A model generated the notes under the pieces. The model ran no database searches. It saw only the letters and a list, made by a program, of their open reading frames with translations, and was not told the origin of the DNA. A stretch of 64,000 bases of DNA from Ralstonia pickettii (GTDB taxonomy: Bacteria; Pseudomonadota; Gammaproteobacteria; Burkholderiales; Burkholderiaceae), in assembly GCF_001699815.1 (NCBI RefSeq), contig NZ_MCGB01000104.1, forward strand, positions 1 to 64,000. Direction: 5' to 3'. Each line of letters opens with the position of its first letter. Position 1 is the stretch's first letter. Shown here one piece after another: positions 1 to 10,570 of the stretch. The position numbers and the translations under genes are program-made.

Positions 1-1
1 C

Positions 2-1420
2 TGCGTGATGGCCACGGCAGCGGGCGTCGGTTGTGCGCTGTTGCTGGACAGGCTCGACGCCACGCCGGGCTTGCGCCGGTTGGCGCGCCTGCTACGCGGG
101 CTGCTGGCCACGCTGCGGGCTATCCCGGTACTCATGCTGATGTTCTGGGCGTACTTTCTGATCCCCATGGCCCTGGGCGTGTCGGTGCCGGAAACCGCCA
201 CGGTGGTCGCTGCACTTGCCGCCGTGGGCGCGGCCTACATCACCCAAAGCATGGAAGCCGGCTTGCGTGCCGTCGGTGCCGGGCAGCGCAATGCGGCACT
301 GGCGCTGGGCATGTCGCCCCCACAGGCGCTGCTGACCGTGGTGCTGCCGCAGGCGTGGCGCATCAATGCCGTCATCTCAGTGGCATCGCAGTCAGGGCTG
401 GCTGGGGTGTCGGTGGGTGGGGCAGGCGCCAGCAATGCGTTGTCATTTGGCAGCGATCTGAATGTGCCGATCAATATTGGCGATGGTGGAGCCTCTTCGC
501 CGGGCTTGCTGCAGGTGCTGGCGCTGGCCGGTAATGAACAGGCTGCGCTCAATGCCACCGTCAACGTGCTCGATCTTCTGACAACGGCTGCGCAGATTGC
601 GAATAGTCAGTCGGCTGTGAATGTGGCGCCTGTGAAGCTAAATCTGCTGGGTCTCGGCGCGGTCACGTTGTCGTTGAAGATCATTGAGCCACCGGCGATT
701 GCTGTTGGGCCGCCGGGGCAATTTTTGTCGGGTCCGAGCGCCGGGCAATGGAAGACCCAGGCGCGGACGGCTCAGGTGCGTTTGGGCGTGGGGGTGCTGG
801 TTGGCGCGCCGGGGGTCCTTGCTGTGAGTGTGCCTATTGGCCTGCAAGTCGCGGCAGCGCAAGCCCATGCGAAGTCAAATAGCTGCACTGTTCCTCGTGC
901 CAGCTCATCAGCCACGATTTCCGCACAGCCCCAGCCCGTGTCGATATGTATCGCGACCGATGCAGATAAGGCGGTCAATGGTTCAATGGATTGCGCAAGC
1001 GCATCTCCCGCGGGTTTGGTTGATTTGGGGCCCCTCGGGGCCGTGAGTATTAAAGCCAACGTGTCGCCAATCGCAAACTCCAATTGGGGCGACGAAACCA
1101 TTGCCGCAACGCAGATCGGCCTGAATCCTCAAACGGATACCAGCGGTAAGTCTCCGCCACGCGTTGCGACGCAGGCCGTCTTCAGTTCCATCTTGAACAG
1201 CAATCTGAATCAGCTCCAACTAACGGTGACTCTCCCGCTCGGAGGAACCGTTCAATTGGGTTCTGATCTTGCACCCGTCATAGCGCCGGTGTTGGCGTTG
1301 GTCGGGACGACCCTGGATGCCGTTCTCAGCCCACTGCTCGGGGTTCTCGGCATCCAACTCGGCTACGCCGACATCAAACTCCTCTCGCTCGACTGCGACG
1401 CCGTCGAGCTGGTTTACTGA
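2..1420 (+). CDS. Chimeric ORF: amino-acid ABC permease N-terminus fused to TadG-like C-terminus (5' end outside window)
   Basis: The frame is open from the left edge, so the true start is not visible. Residues 1 to about 125 (counted from the GTG at 5) look like the end of a polar-amino-acid ABC permease (GltK/HisM type): hydrophobic helices, then an EAA-loop segment, AALALGMSPPQALLTVVLP, which normally docks on the ATPase. From about residue 130 the character changes without a stop to a Gly/Ser/Asn-rich secreted protein resembling the C-terminal part of TadG-like Flp-pilus proteins (Tad_C type), including the segment LKIIEPPAIAVGPPG. The permease lacks its last helix and the TadG part lacks its N-terminal membrane anchor. 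The next gene, a sigma-54 activator, starts 15 bases downstream. Each half is a recognisable family. That they belong to one working protein is doubtful: a deletion or rearrangement join, or an assembly error, is more likely. Confidence 0.6.
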   Translation, partial: CVMATAAGVGCALLLDRLDATPGLRRLARLLRGLLATLRAIPVLMLMFWAYFLIPMALGVSVPETATVVAALAAVGAAYITQSMEAGLRAVGAGQRNAALALGMSPPQALLTVVLPQAWRINAVISVASQSGLAGVSVGGAGASNALSFGSDLNVPINIGDGGASSPGLLQVLALAGNEQAALNATVNVLDLLTTAAQIANSQSAVNVAPVKLNLLGLGAVTLSLKIIEPPAIAVGPPGQFLSGPSAGQWKTQARTAQVRLGVGVLVGAPGVLAVSVPIGLQVAAAQAHAKSNSCTVPRASSSATISAQPQPVSICIATDADKAVNGSMDCASASPAGLVDLGPLGAVSIKANVSPIANSNWGDETIAATQIGLNPQTDTSGKSPPRVATQAVFSSILNSNLNQLQLTVTLPLGGTVQLGSDLAPVIAPVLALVGTTLDAVLSPLLGVLGIQLGYADIKLLSLDCDAVELVY

Positions 1421-1435
1421 CATGGAAGCGACGAC

Positions 1436-2852
<1,417 letters not shown>

Positions 2853-2958
2853 CGCCATACAACACCCTACTCTGCGGCGGGCGCCCGATGCGCCACTCGG
2901 GTGGCGGATCGCGTATAGTTTTTGGCTGCAACACCTGCGCAGAATCCACAGGGTCGAG

Positions 2959-3741
2959 ATGAGAACAAAAAAACAATCAGGGAAAGCGTCGCACCAGGCG
3001 TTTCAGAGGGGATTGGCCATCGCGGCCGCCATCGCAGTCGTGGCTGGTACGGCCGCCTGCACATCGGCCGTGGCGCAGAGCCCGGCCGCTCCGCCCACTG
3101 CTATTGCACCGATTGCTGCCGCCGCGCCTGTGCCGGCGTTGACTGCCACGGTTGGCCAGCCGGCTGCGACGGCACCCGCTGCGCCAGCCACGCCCGGCGC
3201 CGCCCGCGCCGAGCGTCCAGCCCCGACCAGCGCCGTCTTCGAACTGCAACAGCGCATGCAGGCGCACGAACTGTCAGAGCTGCGTACCACCTATAACGGG
3301 GCCTACGGCGCCAGCCTGCTATTTGCCCAGAGTGACCTGACGTACTACGTCACGCTGTTCCAGCAGAAAGACCTCTGGCGCGTCATCAAGACCACCAATG
3401 AAGCCTCTGCCGAACGCCTGTACAGCGACTTCGCCAAGCAGACCCGCACGATGGCGGATCTCGAGTTGCAGCGCATCCGCCTGGAAGCCCAGAAGGAGCG
3501 TTCCGAGCGCCAGATTGCCGCGCAACAGGAAAAGCTTCGTGGCCTGAAGACCGACCTGGATATCCAACGTCAGCAGCAGGCCCAGGCCCAGGAACGACAG
3601 AAGGTCGCCCGCACGGAAGCCGAGGCGCTGGATATCGAACGCCGTGCCGCCCGCGCCCGCGTCGACGAATTGCAGCGTCAGATCCGCGAACTCGAAGCCC
3701 AGGTCAACGCGCCGTTCAATTCACAGCCGCGCCGTCGCTGA
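2959..3741 (+). CDS. DUF2968-family exported protein
   Basis: Protein of 260 residues. The N-terminus is a signal sequence (hydrophobic stretch about 18-36). It ends either at a possible lipobox with Cys (GTAAC) or at a signal peptidase I site (AVA-QS). A Pro/Ala-rich linker follows to about residue 85. Next comes a conserved block with LRTTYNGAYGASLLF and YYVTLFQQKDLWRVIKTT, typical of DUF2968 proteins of Burkholderiales, and then a long charged coiled coil (about 155-255) rich in Gln, Arg and Glu. The function of the family is unknown. Its build suggests a periplasmic or lipid-anchored scaffold. The start ATG at 2959 was chosen because it begins directly at the signal peptide; the open frame extends upstream but there overlaps the sigma-54 activator. 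A terminator follows at 3766. Confidence 0.75.
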   Translation: MRTKKQSGKASHQAFQRGLAIAAAIAVVAGTAACTSAVAQSPAAPPTAIAPIAAAAPVPALTATVGQPAATAPAAPATPGAARAERPAPTSAVFELQQRMQAHELSELRTTYNGAYGASLLFAQSDLTYYVTLFQQKDLWRVIKTTNEASAERLYSDFAKQTRTMADLELQRIRLEAQKERSERQIAAQQEKLRGLKTDLDIQRQQQAQAQERQKVARTEAEALDIERRAARARVDELQRQIRELEAQVNAPFNSQPRRR

Positions 3742-3765
3742 TCCAGCGCTTCACATCGTCCCCAG

Positions 3766-3799
3766 ATCGGGCGGCCTGCGGGTCGCCCGATTCACTTTT
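3766..3799 (+). terminator. Rho-independent terminator after DUF2968 gene
   Basis: Perfect 8-bp stem ATCGGGCG / CGCCCGAT (3766-3773 with 3784-3791), a 10-base loop and a T-rich tail (TCACTTTTA). It lies 25 bases after the stop codon. Confidence 0.65.
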
Positions 3800-3891
3800 A
3801 GGGGCCTGCATTCAAACATGGCGACTTTGTTTGATGCGGGGCGCAGCGGCGCGTACATTGGCGGACAACCCATTTTCGCAGTCGACCGCGC

Positions 3892-6800
3892 ATGCGCTCC
3901 GCCTCCGAGTTGCCCGCCAATGCCTCGCCCGCTGCGGCGGAGCCCATCCCGCAGCCCAAAGGCTTGCCGTGGCTGGGCAACCTGCTGCAACTCCCTAAAG
4001 ACCGCCTGGCCCAGACGCTTCTGGAAACCAGCCGGCAGTTTCCCCAAGGCCTCTACCAGCTCGACTTTGCCGGGCGGCGCGTGCCGTTCGTCTATTCCGC
4101 CGATCTGGTGGCTGAACTCTGCGACGAAACGCGCTTTCGCAAGCTGATCGGCCCGCCGCTGTCGTTCCTGCGGGCGGGAGCGGGCGATGGCCTCTTCACG
4201 GCGCATCAGGACGAGCCCAACTGGGGCAAGGCGCATCGCATTCTGCTGCCGGCCTTCAGCCAGCGTGCGATGAAGGGCTACTTCGACGTGATGCTCGACG
4301 TGGCCAATGCGCTGGCCGACAAATGGGCGCGCCAGGGGCCAGACGCCGATATCCCCGTGGCCGACGACATGACGCGGCTCACGCTCGACACCATCTCGCT
4401 GGCGGGTTTTGGATACCGCTTCGATTCGTTCAACACGCCCGAGCTGCATCCGTTCCTGGCGGCCATGGTGGGTGTGCTGTCCGAAGCCATGGGCAAGCTC
4501 ACGCGCCTGCCGCTCAAAGACCGCTTCATGCGCGAGCACCATCGGCGGTTCGAGCACGACGTGGCCGCCATGCATCAACTGGTGGACGAGGTGATCCGCG
4601 CGCGCCGTCAGGCAAAAGATGGCGGCATCGGCGCGAGCGACTTGCTGGGGCTGATGCTCAACGCGCGCGATCCGCTATCAGACCAGCCGCTGGATGACAC
4701 CAACATCCGCTTCCAGGTCATCACTTTCCTGATCGCCGGGCATGAAACCACGAGCGGCCTGCTGACCTTTGCGCTGTACATGCTGCTGCGCCATCCAGCC
4801 GTGCTGGCGCAGGCGTATGCCGAGGTTGACCGCGTGCTGCCGGGCGATACCGTGCCGCAGTATGCGCACCTCGCGCAGTTGGATGTGATCGAGCGCGTGT
4901 TGAAGGAAACGCTGCGCCTCTGGCCGACCGCCCCCAGCTTTGGCGTGGCGCCCTACGAAGACACGCGCATTGGCGGCCGCTACGCCATCCGCAAGGACCA
5001 GCGCGTGGTGACCGTGCTGCTGGCGCTGCATCGCGATCCGGCGGTGTGGGATCGCCCCGAAGCCTTCGATATCGACCGCTTCCTGCCAGAGAACGAAGCG
5101 AAGCTCCACCCGCACGCCTACAAGCCCTTCGGCAATGGCGAGCGCGCCTGCATCGGCCGCCAGTTTGCGCTGACCGAAGCCAAACTGGCGCTTGCGGTGA
5201 TCCTGCAGCGCTTCGCGCTGTCCGACCCTTACGATTACGGCTTCCACATCAAGGAAACACTGACGCTCAAACCGGACGGTTTCCGCCTGCGCGCGCGGCT
5301 GCGCCATGCACGGGAGCGGTTGTCGGTCGCCACGCCTTCGCGCACCGAGGCCGTCACGCAAGACGATGCCGAAGGGGCGCTTGCGGGGGGCGGGGAACCG
5401 ATGCACGTGCTGTACGGCGGCAGCCTTGGCACCTGCCAGGACATCGCCGAGCAGCTTGCCGCCACCGCATCGCGCGCCGGGTTCGACGCCAAGGTGGCGC
5501 CGCTCGACACCATTGCCGACGCGCTGCCGCAGCGGGGCACGCTCGTTGTGGTGGCCGCCACCTACAACGGCCGTGCACCGGACAGCGCCCGCACACTTGA
5601 GGCGCGGCTGGATGCCGCCGATGCGCTCACCCGGCAGGCAACCGGATTGCGCTATGCCGTCCTTGGCTGCGGCAACTCGCAATGGCCTGCGTTCCAGGCG
5701 TTTCCAAAGCGGGTGGAAGCGATGCTCGCGGCAGCCGGCGCGCACGCCATCGTGCCGCGCGGTGAGGCGGACGGAAATGCCGGTTTCGATGCTGCCGTCG
5801 ACGCCTGGACGCGCAGCCTTTGGAGCGCCCTGGGCGCCCGCCAGACACATGCCGACGGCCCGTCCGTCCGCGTCGACTACGTTGCGCCTGATGCGCTCCG
5901 CGCCGCCATGCTGCCGCCCGCCGCACGGGCGATGACGGTGCTCGCCAATGAAGAACTCGTCAGCGACGCCACCGGCCTGTGGGATTTCACGCGGGAGGCG
6001 CCGCGCGGCCCGACGCGTCATCTCACGGTGCAGTTGCCCGACGACGTGACCTACGCCACGGGAGACCACCTCGCTGTCTACCCACGCAATGCCGACGACC
6101 GTGTCGACGCAGCCATCGCGCGGCTTGCGCTGGAGGCCGATGCGCTCGTCACCCTGACCGCGCGCCATGCGCACGTGCGCCACCTGCCGCTCAACCAGCC
6201 GGTGTCCGTGCGTCAGTTGTTGCGTGATTTCGTCGAGCTGCAGGACACCGCCACCGTGCGCGACATCACCGCGCTGCACGCGGCCACGCGCTGTCCGTTC
6301 ACGCGAGGCCAACTTGCCGTCTGGCTGGAAGGCGACGATGCGGCCGAGCGCTTCGACCAGGACATTCAAGCCCCGCACGTGAGCGTGCTCGATCTGCTGA
6401 TCCGCTTGCCTGCAATTGAGTTGACCCTGGAAGCATTCCTCGCGCGGCTTGGGCCGATGCGCCCGCGTTTCTATTCCATCGCGTCGTCGGCGCGTGTGTC
6501 GCCCGGCGTGGCCGCGCTAACGGTGGGCACGGTGTCAGGGCCGGCTTGGTCCGGGGTGGGTACGTATCGCGGGACGGCATCGAACTACCTGATGACGTTG
6601 CGTGCAGGCGCGGAGATCGCTGCCGCCGTCCGCACGCCCAACCCGCCGTTCGCACCGGACGTAGACGCCCATAAGCCGATGGTGCTGATCGGCGCCGGTA
6701 CAGGCATCGCGCCGTTCCGTGGATTCCTGGAAGAACGCGCCGCGCAGCAGGCGGCAGGTGAGGCGGTGGCGACGTCGTTGCTCTGCTTCGGCTGTCGCCA

Positions 6801-7131
6801 CCCCGAGCACGACTTTCTCTACCGCGACACCTTGCGTGCGTGGGAAGACGCAGGTTTGGTGCGCGTCTTTCCCGCGTATTCCTGCGTGGCCGAGCATCCG
6901 CATCGCTTCGTGCAGCATGCCCTGTGGGATGCGCGCGAAGCCGTGTGGGCGGCGTTCGATGCAGGCGCGACCTTGTACGTGTGCGGCGACGGTCGTGCGA
7001 TGGCGCCAGCGGTGCGCGACACGCTGATCCGCATGCACCAGGCGCGCTACGGTAGCGACCTGGCGACCGCGTCCGGCTGGTTGACGGCGCAGATGCAATC
7101 TGGCCGCTACCGTCAGGACGTCTTCAACTGA
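3892..7131 (+). CDS. Self-sufficient cytochrome P450/NADPH-P450 reductase (CYP102 / P450 BM3 type)
   Basis: Single-chain fatty-acid hydroxylase of 1079 residues, close to the usual length of about 1050. The P450 domain (about 20-475) contains the oxygen-activation motif AGHETTS (282-288), ExxR (E339-R342) and the heme-thiolate loop FGNGERACIG with Cys420. A linker leads into a flavodoxin-like FMN domain starting near 504 (HVLYGGSLGTCQDIA). The FAD/NADPH domain (about 690-1079) has the FAD motif RFYSIASS and the nucleotide motif GAGTGIAPFRGF. Electrons pass from NADPH through FAD and FMN to heme on one polypeptide. Members usually hydroxylate long-chain fatty acids near the omega end. CYP102 genes are often paired with a TetR-type repressor; none is adjacent here. 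It stands alone, with 150 bases upstream for its promoter. Confidence 0.95.
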   Translation: MRSASELPANASPAAAEPIPQPKGLPWLGNLLQLPKDRLAQTLLETSRQFPQGLYQLDFAGRRVPFVYSADLVAELCDETRFRKLIGPPLSFLRAGAGDGLFTAHQDEPNWGKAHRILLPAFSQRAMKGYFDVMLDVANALADKWARQGPDADIPVADDMTRLTLDTISLAGFGYRFDSFNTPELHPFLAAMVGVLSEAMGKLTRLPLKDRFMREHHRRFEHDVAAMHQLVDEVIRARRQAKDGGIGASDLLGLMLNARDPLSDQPLDDTNIRFQVITFLIAGHETTSGLLTFALYMLLRHPAVLAQAYAEVDRVLPGDTVPQYAHLAQLDVIERVLKETLRLWPTAPSFGVAPYEDTRIGGRYAIRKDQRVVTVLLALHRDPAVWDRPEAFDIDRFLPENEAKLHPHAYKPFGNGERACIGRQFALTEAKLALAVILQRFALSDPYDYGFHIKETLTLKPDGFRLRARLRHARERLSVATPSRTEAVTQDDAEGALAGGGEPMHVLYGGSLGTCQDIAEQLAATASRAGFDAKVAPLDTIADALPQRGTLVVVAATYNGRAPDSARTLEARLDAADALTRQATGLRYAVLGCGNSQWPAFQAFPKRVEAMLAAAGAHAIVPRGEADGNAGFDAAVDAWTRSLWSALGARQTHADGPSVRVDYVAPDALRAAMLPPAARAMTVLANEELVSDATGLWDFTREAPRGPTRHLTVQLPDDVTYATGDHLAVYPRNADDRVDAAIARLALEADALVTLTARHAHVRHLPLNQPVSVRQLLRDFVELQDTATVRDITALHAATRCPFTRGQLAVWLEGDDAAERFDQDIQAPHVSVLDLLIRLPAIELTLEAFLARLGPMRPRFYSIASSARVSPGVAALTVGTVSGPAWSGVGTYRGTASNYLMTLRAGAEIAAAVRTPNPPFAPDVDAHKPMVLIGAGTGIAPFRGFLEERAAQQAAGEAVATSLLCFGCRHPEHDFLYRDTLRAWEDAGLVRVFPAYSCVAEHPHRFVQHALWDAREAVWAAFDAGATLYVCGDGRAMAPAVRDTLIRMHQARYGSDLATASGWLTAQMQSGRYRQDVFN

Positions 7132-7293
7132 AGCGCCGCGAGCGGTCGTTGGTGTAGCGGCACTGCCGTATCGACTGCCCGCTTGAGCGGCGGCCCGGGT
7201 GCCCCATGTTACGATTTATCCTTCGGAGCACCGCGCTTTTGGCCCAGCGACGCACTGTCAGACGCGTCCGGCGCAGCGGCTCTGCGAGGAGAA

Positions 7294-7590
7294 ATGAGAA
7301 TGTGGCGCCGAATCAAAGCGTCCTGGATGGCGATCTTTCTGGTCACCCTGTTGGGTGCCGGGTACTTGTGGATGTACCGTTTTGAGCCGCTGCTCTCCGG
7401 TGAGGCGGGCAGCGATGTGTTTGTGTGGGACCGCTGGACGCACCGCGTCTGTGCGCTGACCGACAACGGTGAAGCTACGGAATGGCGTTGCGATAACGCC
7501 ATGGAAACCGACGGCTCCAGCAGCAACACCAACTCGGACGTCTCGATCCGGAAGCGCATGCGCGACGCCGTGCAACGCATCAAGCTGTAA
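7294..7590 (+). CDS. Small single-pass membrane protein, unknown function
   Basis: 98 residues starting at ATG 7294, which has a good GAGGAGA ribosome binding site just before it. One transmembrane helix (about 12-29, SWMAIFLVTLLGAGYLW) is followed by a periplasmic-looking domain with two Cys (in HRVCALTD and WRCDNA) that could form a disulfide, and a Ser/Asn linker before a basic tail. I do not recognise the family. A strong terminator follows, so it is probably monocistronic. Confidence 0.6.
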   Translation: MRMWRRIKASWMAIFLVTLLGAGYLWMYRFEPLLSGEAGSDVFVWDRWTHRVCALTDNGEATEWRCDNAMETDGSSSNTNSDVSIRKRMRDAVQRIKL

Positions 7591-7602
7591 ATCGTGAATC
7601 CC

Positions 7603-7632
7603 ACGCCCGCCGTTCGTCGCGGGCGTTTTTTC
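7603..7632 (+). terminator. Rho-independent terminator
   Basis: Stem ACGCCCGC / GCGGGCGT with a short loop followed by six T residues, just after the small membrane gene. The reverse strand lacks a T run, so it acts on the + strand only. Confidence 0.85.
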
Positions 7633-7642
7633 TCCCTGGTGT

Positions 7643-8797
7643 CTATCCCTTGCTGGGTTCAGCCGCGTCCACCAGTTCCGGTGCGGGCACGGGTGGCAGC
7701 TTGCGCACCTGCGCAGTCTCCATGCGGCCCTGACGCTGGAACGGCCCAAGGTTCTGCGGCTGTCCTGATTCCAGCGCGCGCTCAATGGCGGCCAGGACGC
7801 GCACGTCGGCCAAGCCTTCTTCGCCGTTGGGTTCAGGTTCCCGGTTGTTGAGGATGCAGTCGGAGAAGTACTGCAGCTCGCCGCCAAACTGGTCGGTCGC
7901 GTCGAACGCCTGTTCGTGCGTCTTGCCGTCGATCGTGGCGCGGTACTTCAGGCCCACGCCAAACATGAAGCCGGGCGAGACCTCCAGATCCCCCTTGGTC
8001 CCCAGGATGCGGTACTGGTCGATGTTCGCGCCGCTGTAGCTGACCACGAACTGTGCGACGCGGTGGTCGGCAAAGCGCAGCGTCACGCTGACAGTGTCAT
8101 CGAAGTTGAAGGGCAGATCCGGGTCCCGAACCCCACAGGCCGACACCTCTACCGGCTCTTCGCCAAAGAGGTTGCGCACCGCGTTGATGGGATAGACGCC
8201 CATGTCGGACACCGGCCCGGCCCAATAGCCGTGGCTGGCGCGGTGGTTGGACGGCGCCACCGATTGGCTGAACATGGCCGAGAACGCTCGAATGCGGCCA
8301 AGTTTGCCTGCGCGCACGAGTTCGATGGCGGCCAGTGTGGCCGGCTCGAAATGCAGGCGGTAGGCGATCATCAATTTTGCATTGCCGTTGCGGGCCGCTT
8401 CGATCATCGCTTCGCAATCGGCCTCGCTGGTGGCCATGGGCTTTTCAAGGAGGACGTGGATGCCGCGCTGCAGGGCCGGAAGGGCGTACTGCCGATGCAT
8501 GTCGTTTGGCAGCGCGAGGTAGATTGCGTCGATATCGCCAGCGGCGAGCAACTGGTCGTAATCGGCATAGCCGTGAACGTGCTCGATGCCGTAGCGGTCG
8601 GCCAGTACGGTGGCCTTGGCCTCATCGCCGGTGACCAGCGCAGTGACGACGGAATTGCCGCTTTGCGCCACGCCCGGCAGAAATGCGGCCTGGGAAATCC
8701 ACCCGGCGCCGACCACGGCATAACGCACCGGGCTCTGAACGGTGCGGGCGGGAGCGACTTGCGGCTCACGTTCAGCCTCATGAGAAGCGGTATTCAT
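7643..8797 (-). CDS. Gfo/Idh/MocA-family oxidoreductase
   Basis: 384-residue NAD(P)-dependent sugar or polyol dehydrogenase-like protein. The N-terminal Rossmann fold has the nucleotide motif VVGAGWIS near residue 28. The family signature EKPMAT (near 130) carries the conserved Lys of the active site. The C-terminal half is the GFO_IDH_MocA substrate domain. The start ATG at 8797 is preceded by AAAGGAA; a further upstream frame extension lacks a ribosome binding site. The Pro/Ala-rich N-terminal extension before the Rossmann fold resembles glucose-fructose oxidoreductases, but no Tat twin-Arg is seen. The substrate cannot be inferred; no sugar genes are adjacent. Confidence 0.85.
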   Translation of the reverse strand: MNTASHEAEREPQVAPARTVQSPVRYAVVGAGWISQAAFLPGVAQSGNSVVTALVTGDEAKATVLADRYGIEHVHGYADYDQLLAAGDIDAIYLALPNDMHRQYALPALQRGIHVLLEKPMATSEADCEAMIEAARNGNAKLMIAYRLHFEPATLAAIELVRAGKLGRIRAFSAMFSQSVAPSNHRASHGYWAGPVSDMGVYPINAVRNLFGEEPVEVSACGVRDPDLPFNFDDTVSVTLRFADHRVAQFVVSYSGANIDQYRILGTKGDLEVSPGFMFGVGLKYRATIDGKTHEQAFDATDQFGGELQYFSDCILNNREPEPNGEEGLADVRVLAAIERALESGQPQNLGPFQRQGRMETAQVRKLPPVPAPELVDAAEPSKG

Positions 8798-8949
8798 GAC
8801 AATTCCTTTGCAATCGTTGCGCACGGCAGCATGCCGAGGCCGTGGTGCGGCGTGCTCGGCCGTGCGGGTTCTGACTGATTAAGCAAAGGTAATGCCCGGG
8901 GGGCGAAAAAGGCGTCACATCCGGCCCGGCGACGTGCCTTGCCCTGCGC

Positions 8950-9294
8950 TCAGGCGTGCTCGGCGCGGCTGTCGGTGGGGGCTTCGTCGCGCTCGGTCAT
9001 GCCGTAGTCGCGCACCACGTGGGCGATGCGCAGGCGGTAGTCCGCAAACGCGTGGTCGCGGCCGACGTGCTGCGCGCCGCGGTGCTGCTCCATGTTGCGC
9101 CAGGCCTTGACGGCCTCTTCATCGCGAAAGAACGACAGCGAGAGCATCTTGTCCGGGTTCGTGATGCTCTGGAAACGCTCCACCGAGATGAAGCCGTCGA
9201 CCTGCTCGAGCAGCGGTTTCAGCCGTGCGGCCAGGTTGAGGTAGGTGTCGCGCTGGCCCGGTGCGGGCTCGACTTCAAAGATGACGGCGATCAT
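8950..9294 (-). CDS. Antibiotic biosynthesis monooxygenase (ABM) domain protein
   Basis: 114 residues with the ABM ferredoxin-like fold pattern: IAVIFEVEPAPGQRDTY at the start, LKPLLEQVDGFISVERFQS in the middle and LSLSFFRDEEAVKAWRN before a conserved His-rich helix (MEQHRGAQHVGR). ABM proteins are small dimeric cofactor-free monooxygenases or heme-handling enzymes. It sits 48 bases downstream of a P450 on the same strand, so the two are probably cotranscribed and may act on the same compound (inference). GGAG lies just before the ATG. Confidence 0.8.
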   Translation of the reverse strand: MIAVIFEVEPAPGQRDTYLNLAARLKPLLEQVDGFISVERFQSITNPDKMLSLSFFRDEEAVKAWRNMEQHRGAQHVGRDHAFADYRLRIAHVVRDYGMTERDEAPTDSRAEHA

Positions 9295-9342
9295 GGCAAG
9301 TCTCCTGTGGGGCGTTTTCGTGATGTCTTCGTTGGTGCAACT

Positions 9343-10482
9343 TCAAGCTTGAAAGCGGGGAATGCGCGCATTGGGCGAGGGGCGGTATGCCACCTCGCCG
9401 AGCCCGGCGAGCCACCGGTCGACATCCGGCAGGCTCAGCAGATGCCGCACCGTTTCGCGCGCGATGGCGGTGGCCAATGCATCGGCGGGGCAGCGGTGCG
9501 TGCCGCCGCCGAACGTCCACAGGCGCGGCGCTGTGCGGTCGCTGTCGAAGCGTAGTGGGTCCGGGTTCGTTGTGCCATCCACGTTGGCGGCGGCCAGCAC
9601 GACCAAGACCTTGTCGCCGGCGCGCAGCGGCTGGCCGAGCAGCGCGATATCGTGCGCGACGAAGCGGCGCGTGTTCTGCACCGGCGCATCGCGGCGCAGG
9701 ACTTCACGCACAAAAGGCTCGATGGCGAGCGGCTGCGCGCGCAGCCGGGCAGTCAACCCGGCGTGCCGCGATAGCGCAACGATGCAGTTGCCGAGCAGCC
9801 CGGCGCAGGCGTCGTAGGTTTGCGCGAGCAGGGCGGCGAGATTGGCGATGTCGGCGTCGCTGTCATCGTCACCGCCAGCGAACGGCGAGTCGGCAAAGCG
9901 CTGCTGCAAGCGGCCAACGGCGGCGTCGGCCTGCGCGACGACCCCTGCGCTGGCCCCCGGCCCCAACGCGGCCAGATAGGCGGCAATGTCGGCCTGGCAG
10001 GCAGGCGCATCGGCGTGATCGCCCAGCAGCGTTTGCGCCATCGTGGCGAGCGGCACGCGAAAGTGGGCATCGGCATCCAGCGCGGCATCTAGGCTCGCTG
10101 CGTCGGGCAGCGCAGTGCGGGCATGCCGCAGCGCCTGGCCGGCCAGCGCAGACACATCCAACCGGCCCAGCGCGGCCATCACCTTGGCCTTGCGCGTGCT
10201 GTGATCTGGCCCGTCGATCTGGCGCACGAGGCGGCCGAAGAATGCGCCCGTGGGCGTTGCAGCTACGGCCTTGGGCACGGGTTCATCGGCGGGGCGCACG
10301 CGGCAGGCCCTGCTGCCGAGCACGGCATCTACAGCCTCGGCGCTGGCGGCCACCCACCAGCCGAGGGTGGCGTCGAAGAAGAACGGGCGCGTGGCGGCAA
10401 GTTCGGCGTAGTAGGGTGCGGGATCGGCATGCACGATGGCTTGCAGCACGTCGGCGGGCGGGGCGGTGTCGAGGGCGGTCAT
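9343..10482 (-). CDS. Cytochrome P450 (stand-alone)
   Basis: 379 residues. The heme-binding loop FGGGTHRCP places the thiolate ligand at Cys331, and EVLRR supplies the ExxR motif. The I-helix region, where (A/G)Gx(D/E)T is expected, instead reads QTYDACAGLLGN, so the usual acid-alcohol pair is missing or rearranged. This may signal an unusual oxygen-activation mechanism or a peroxide-using enzyme. No ferredoxin or reductase gene is next to it. It probably forms an operon with the ABM gene downstream and is divergent, 88 bases away, from an ArsR-type regulator. ATG 10482 was taken as start; longer versions would run into the regulator. Confidence 0.85.
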   Translation of the reverse strand: MTALDTAPPADVLQAIVHADPAPYYAELAATRPFFFDATLGWWVAASAEAVDAVLGSRACRVRPADEPVPKAVAATPTGAFFGRLVRQIDGPDHSTRKAKVMAALGRLDVSALAGQALRHARTALPDAASLDAALDADAHFRVPLATMAQTLLGDHADAPACQADIAAYLAALGPGASAGVVAQADAAVGRLQQRFADSPFAGGDDDSDADIANLAALLAQTYDACAGLLGNCIVALSRHAGLTARLRAQPLAIEPFVREVLRRDAPVQNTRRFVAHDIALLGQPLRAGDKVLVVLAAANVDGTTNPDPLRFDSDRTAPRLWTFGGGTHRCPADALATAIARETVRHLLSLPDVDRWLAGLGEVAYRPSPNARIPRFQA

Positions 10483-10570
10483 CAGCGTGGGGCGCGGGAG
10501 TAAGATGGCTCCTATTGTCTGGAGTGGTCGCCCGCCTGTCACGCGCCAACAGTTTGGTCTCCATCGAACC

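Noticed and set aside
4678-6378. Antisense frame of about 566 codons within the CYP102 gene
   Set aside because: No domain, start signal or promoter; the P450 reading frame is continuous and contains all motifs.
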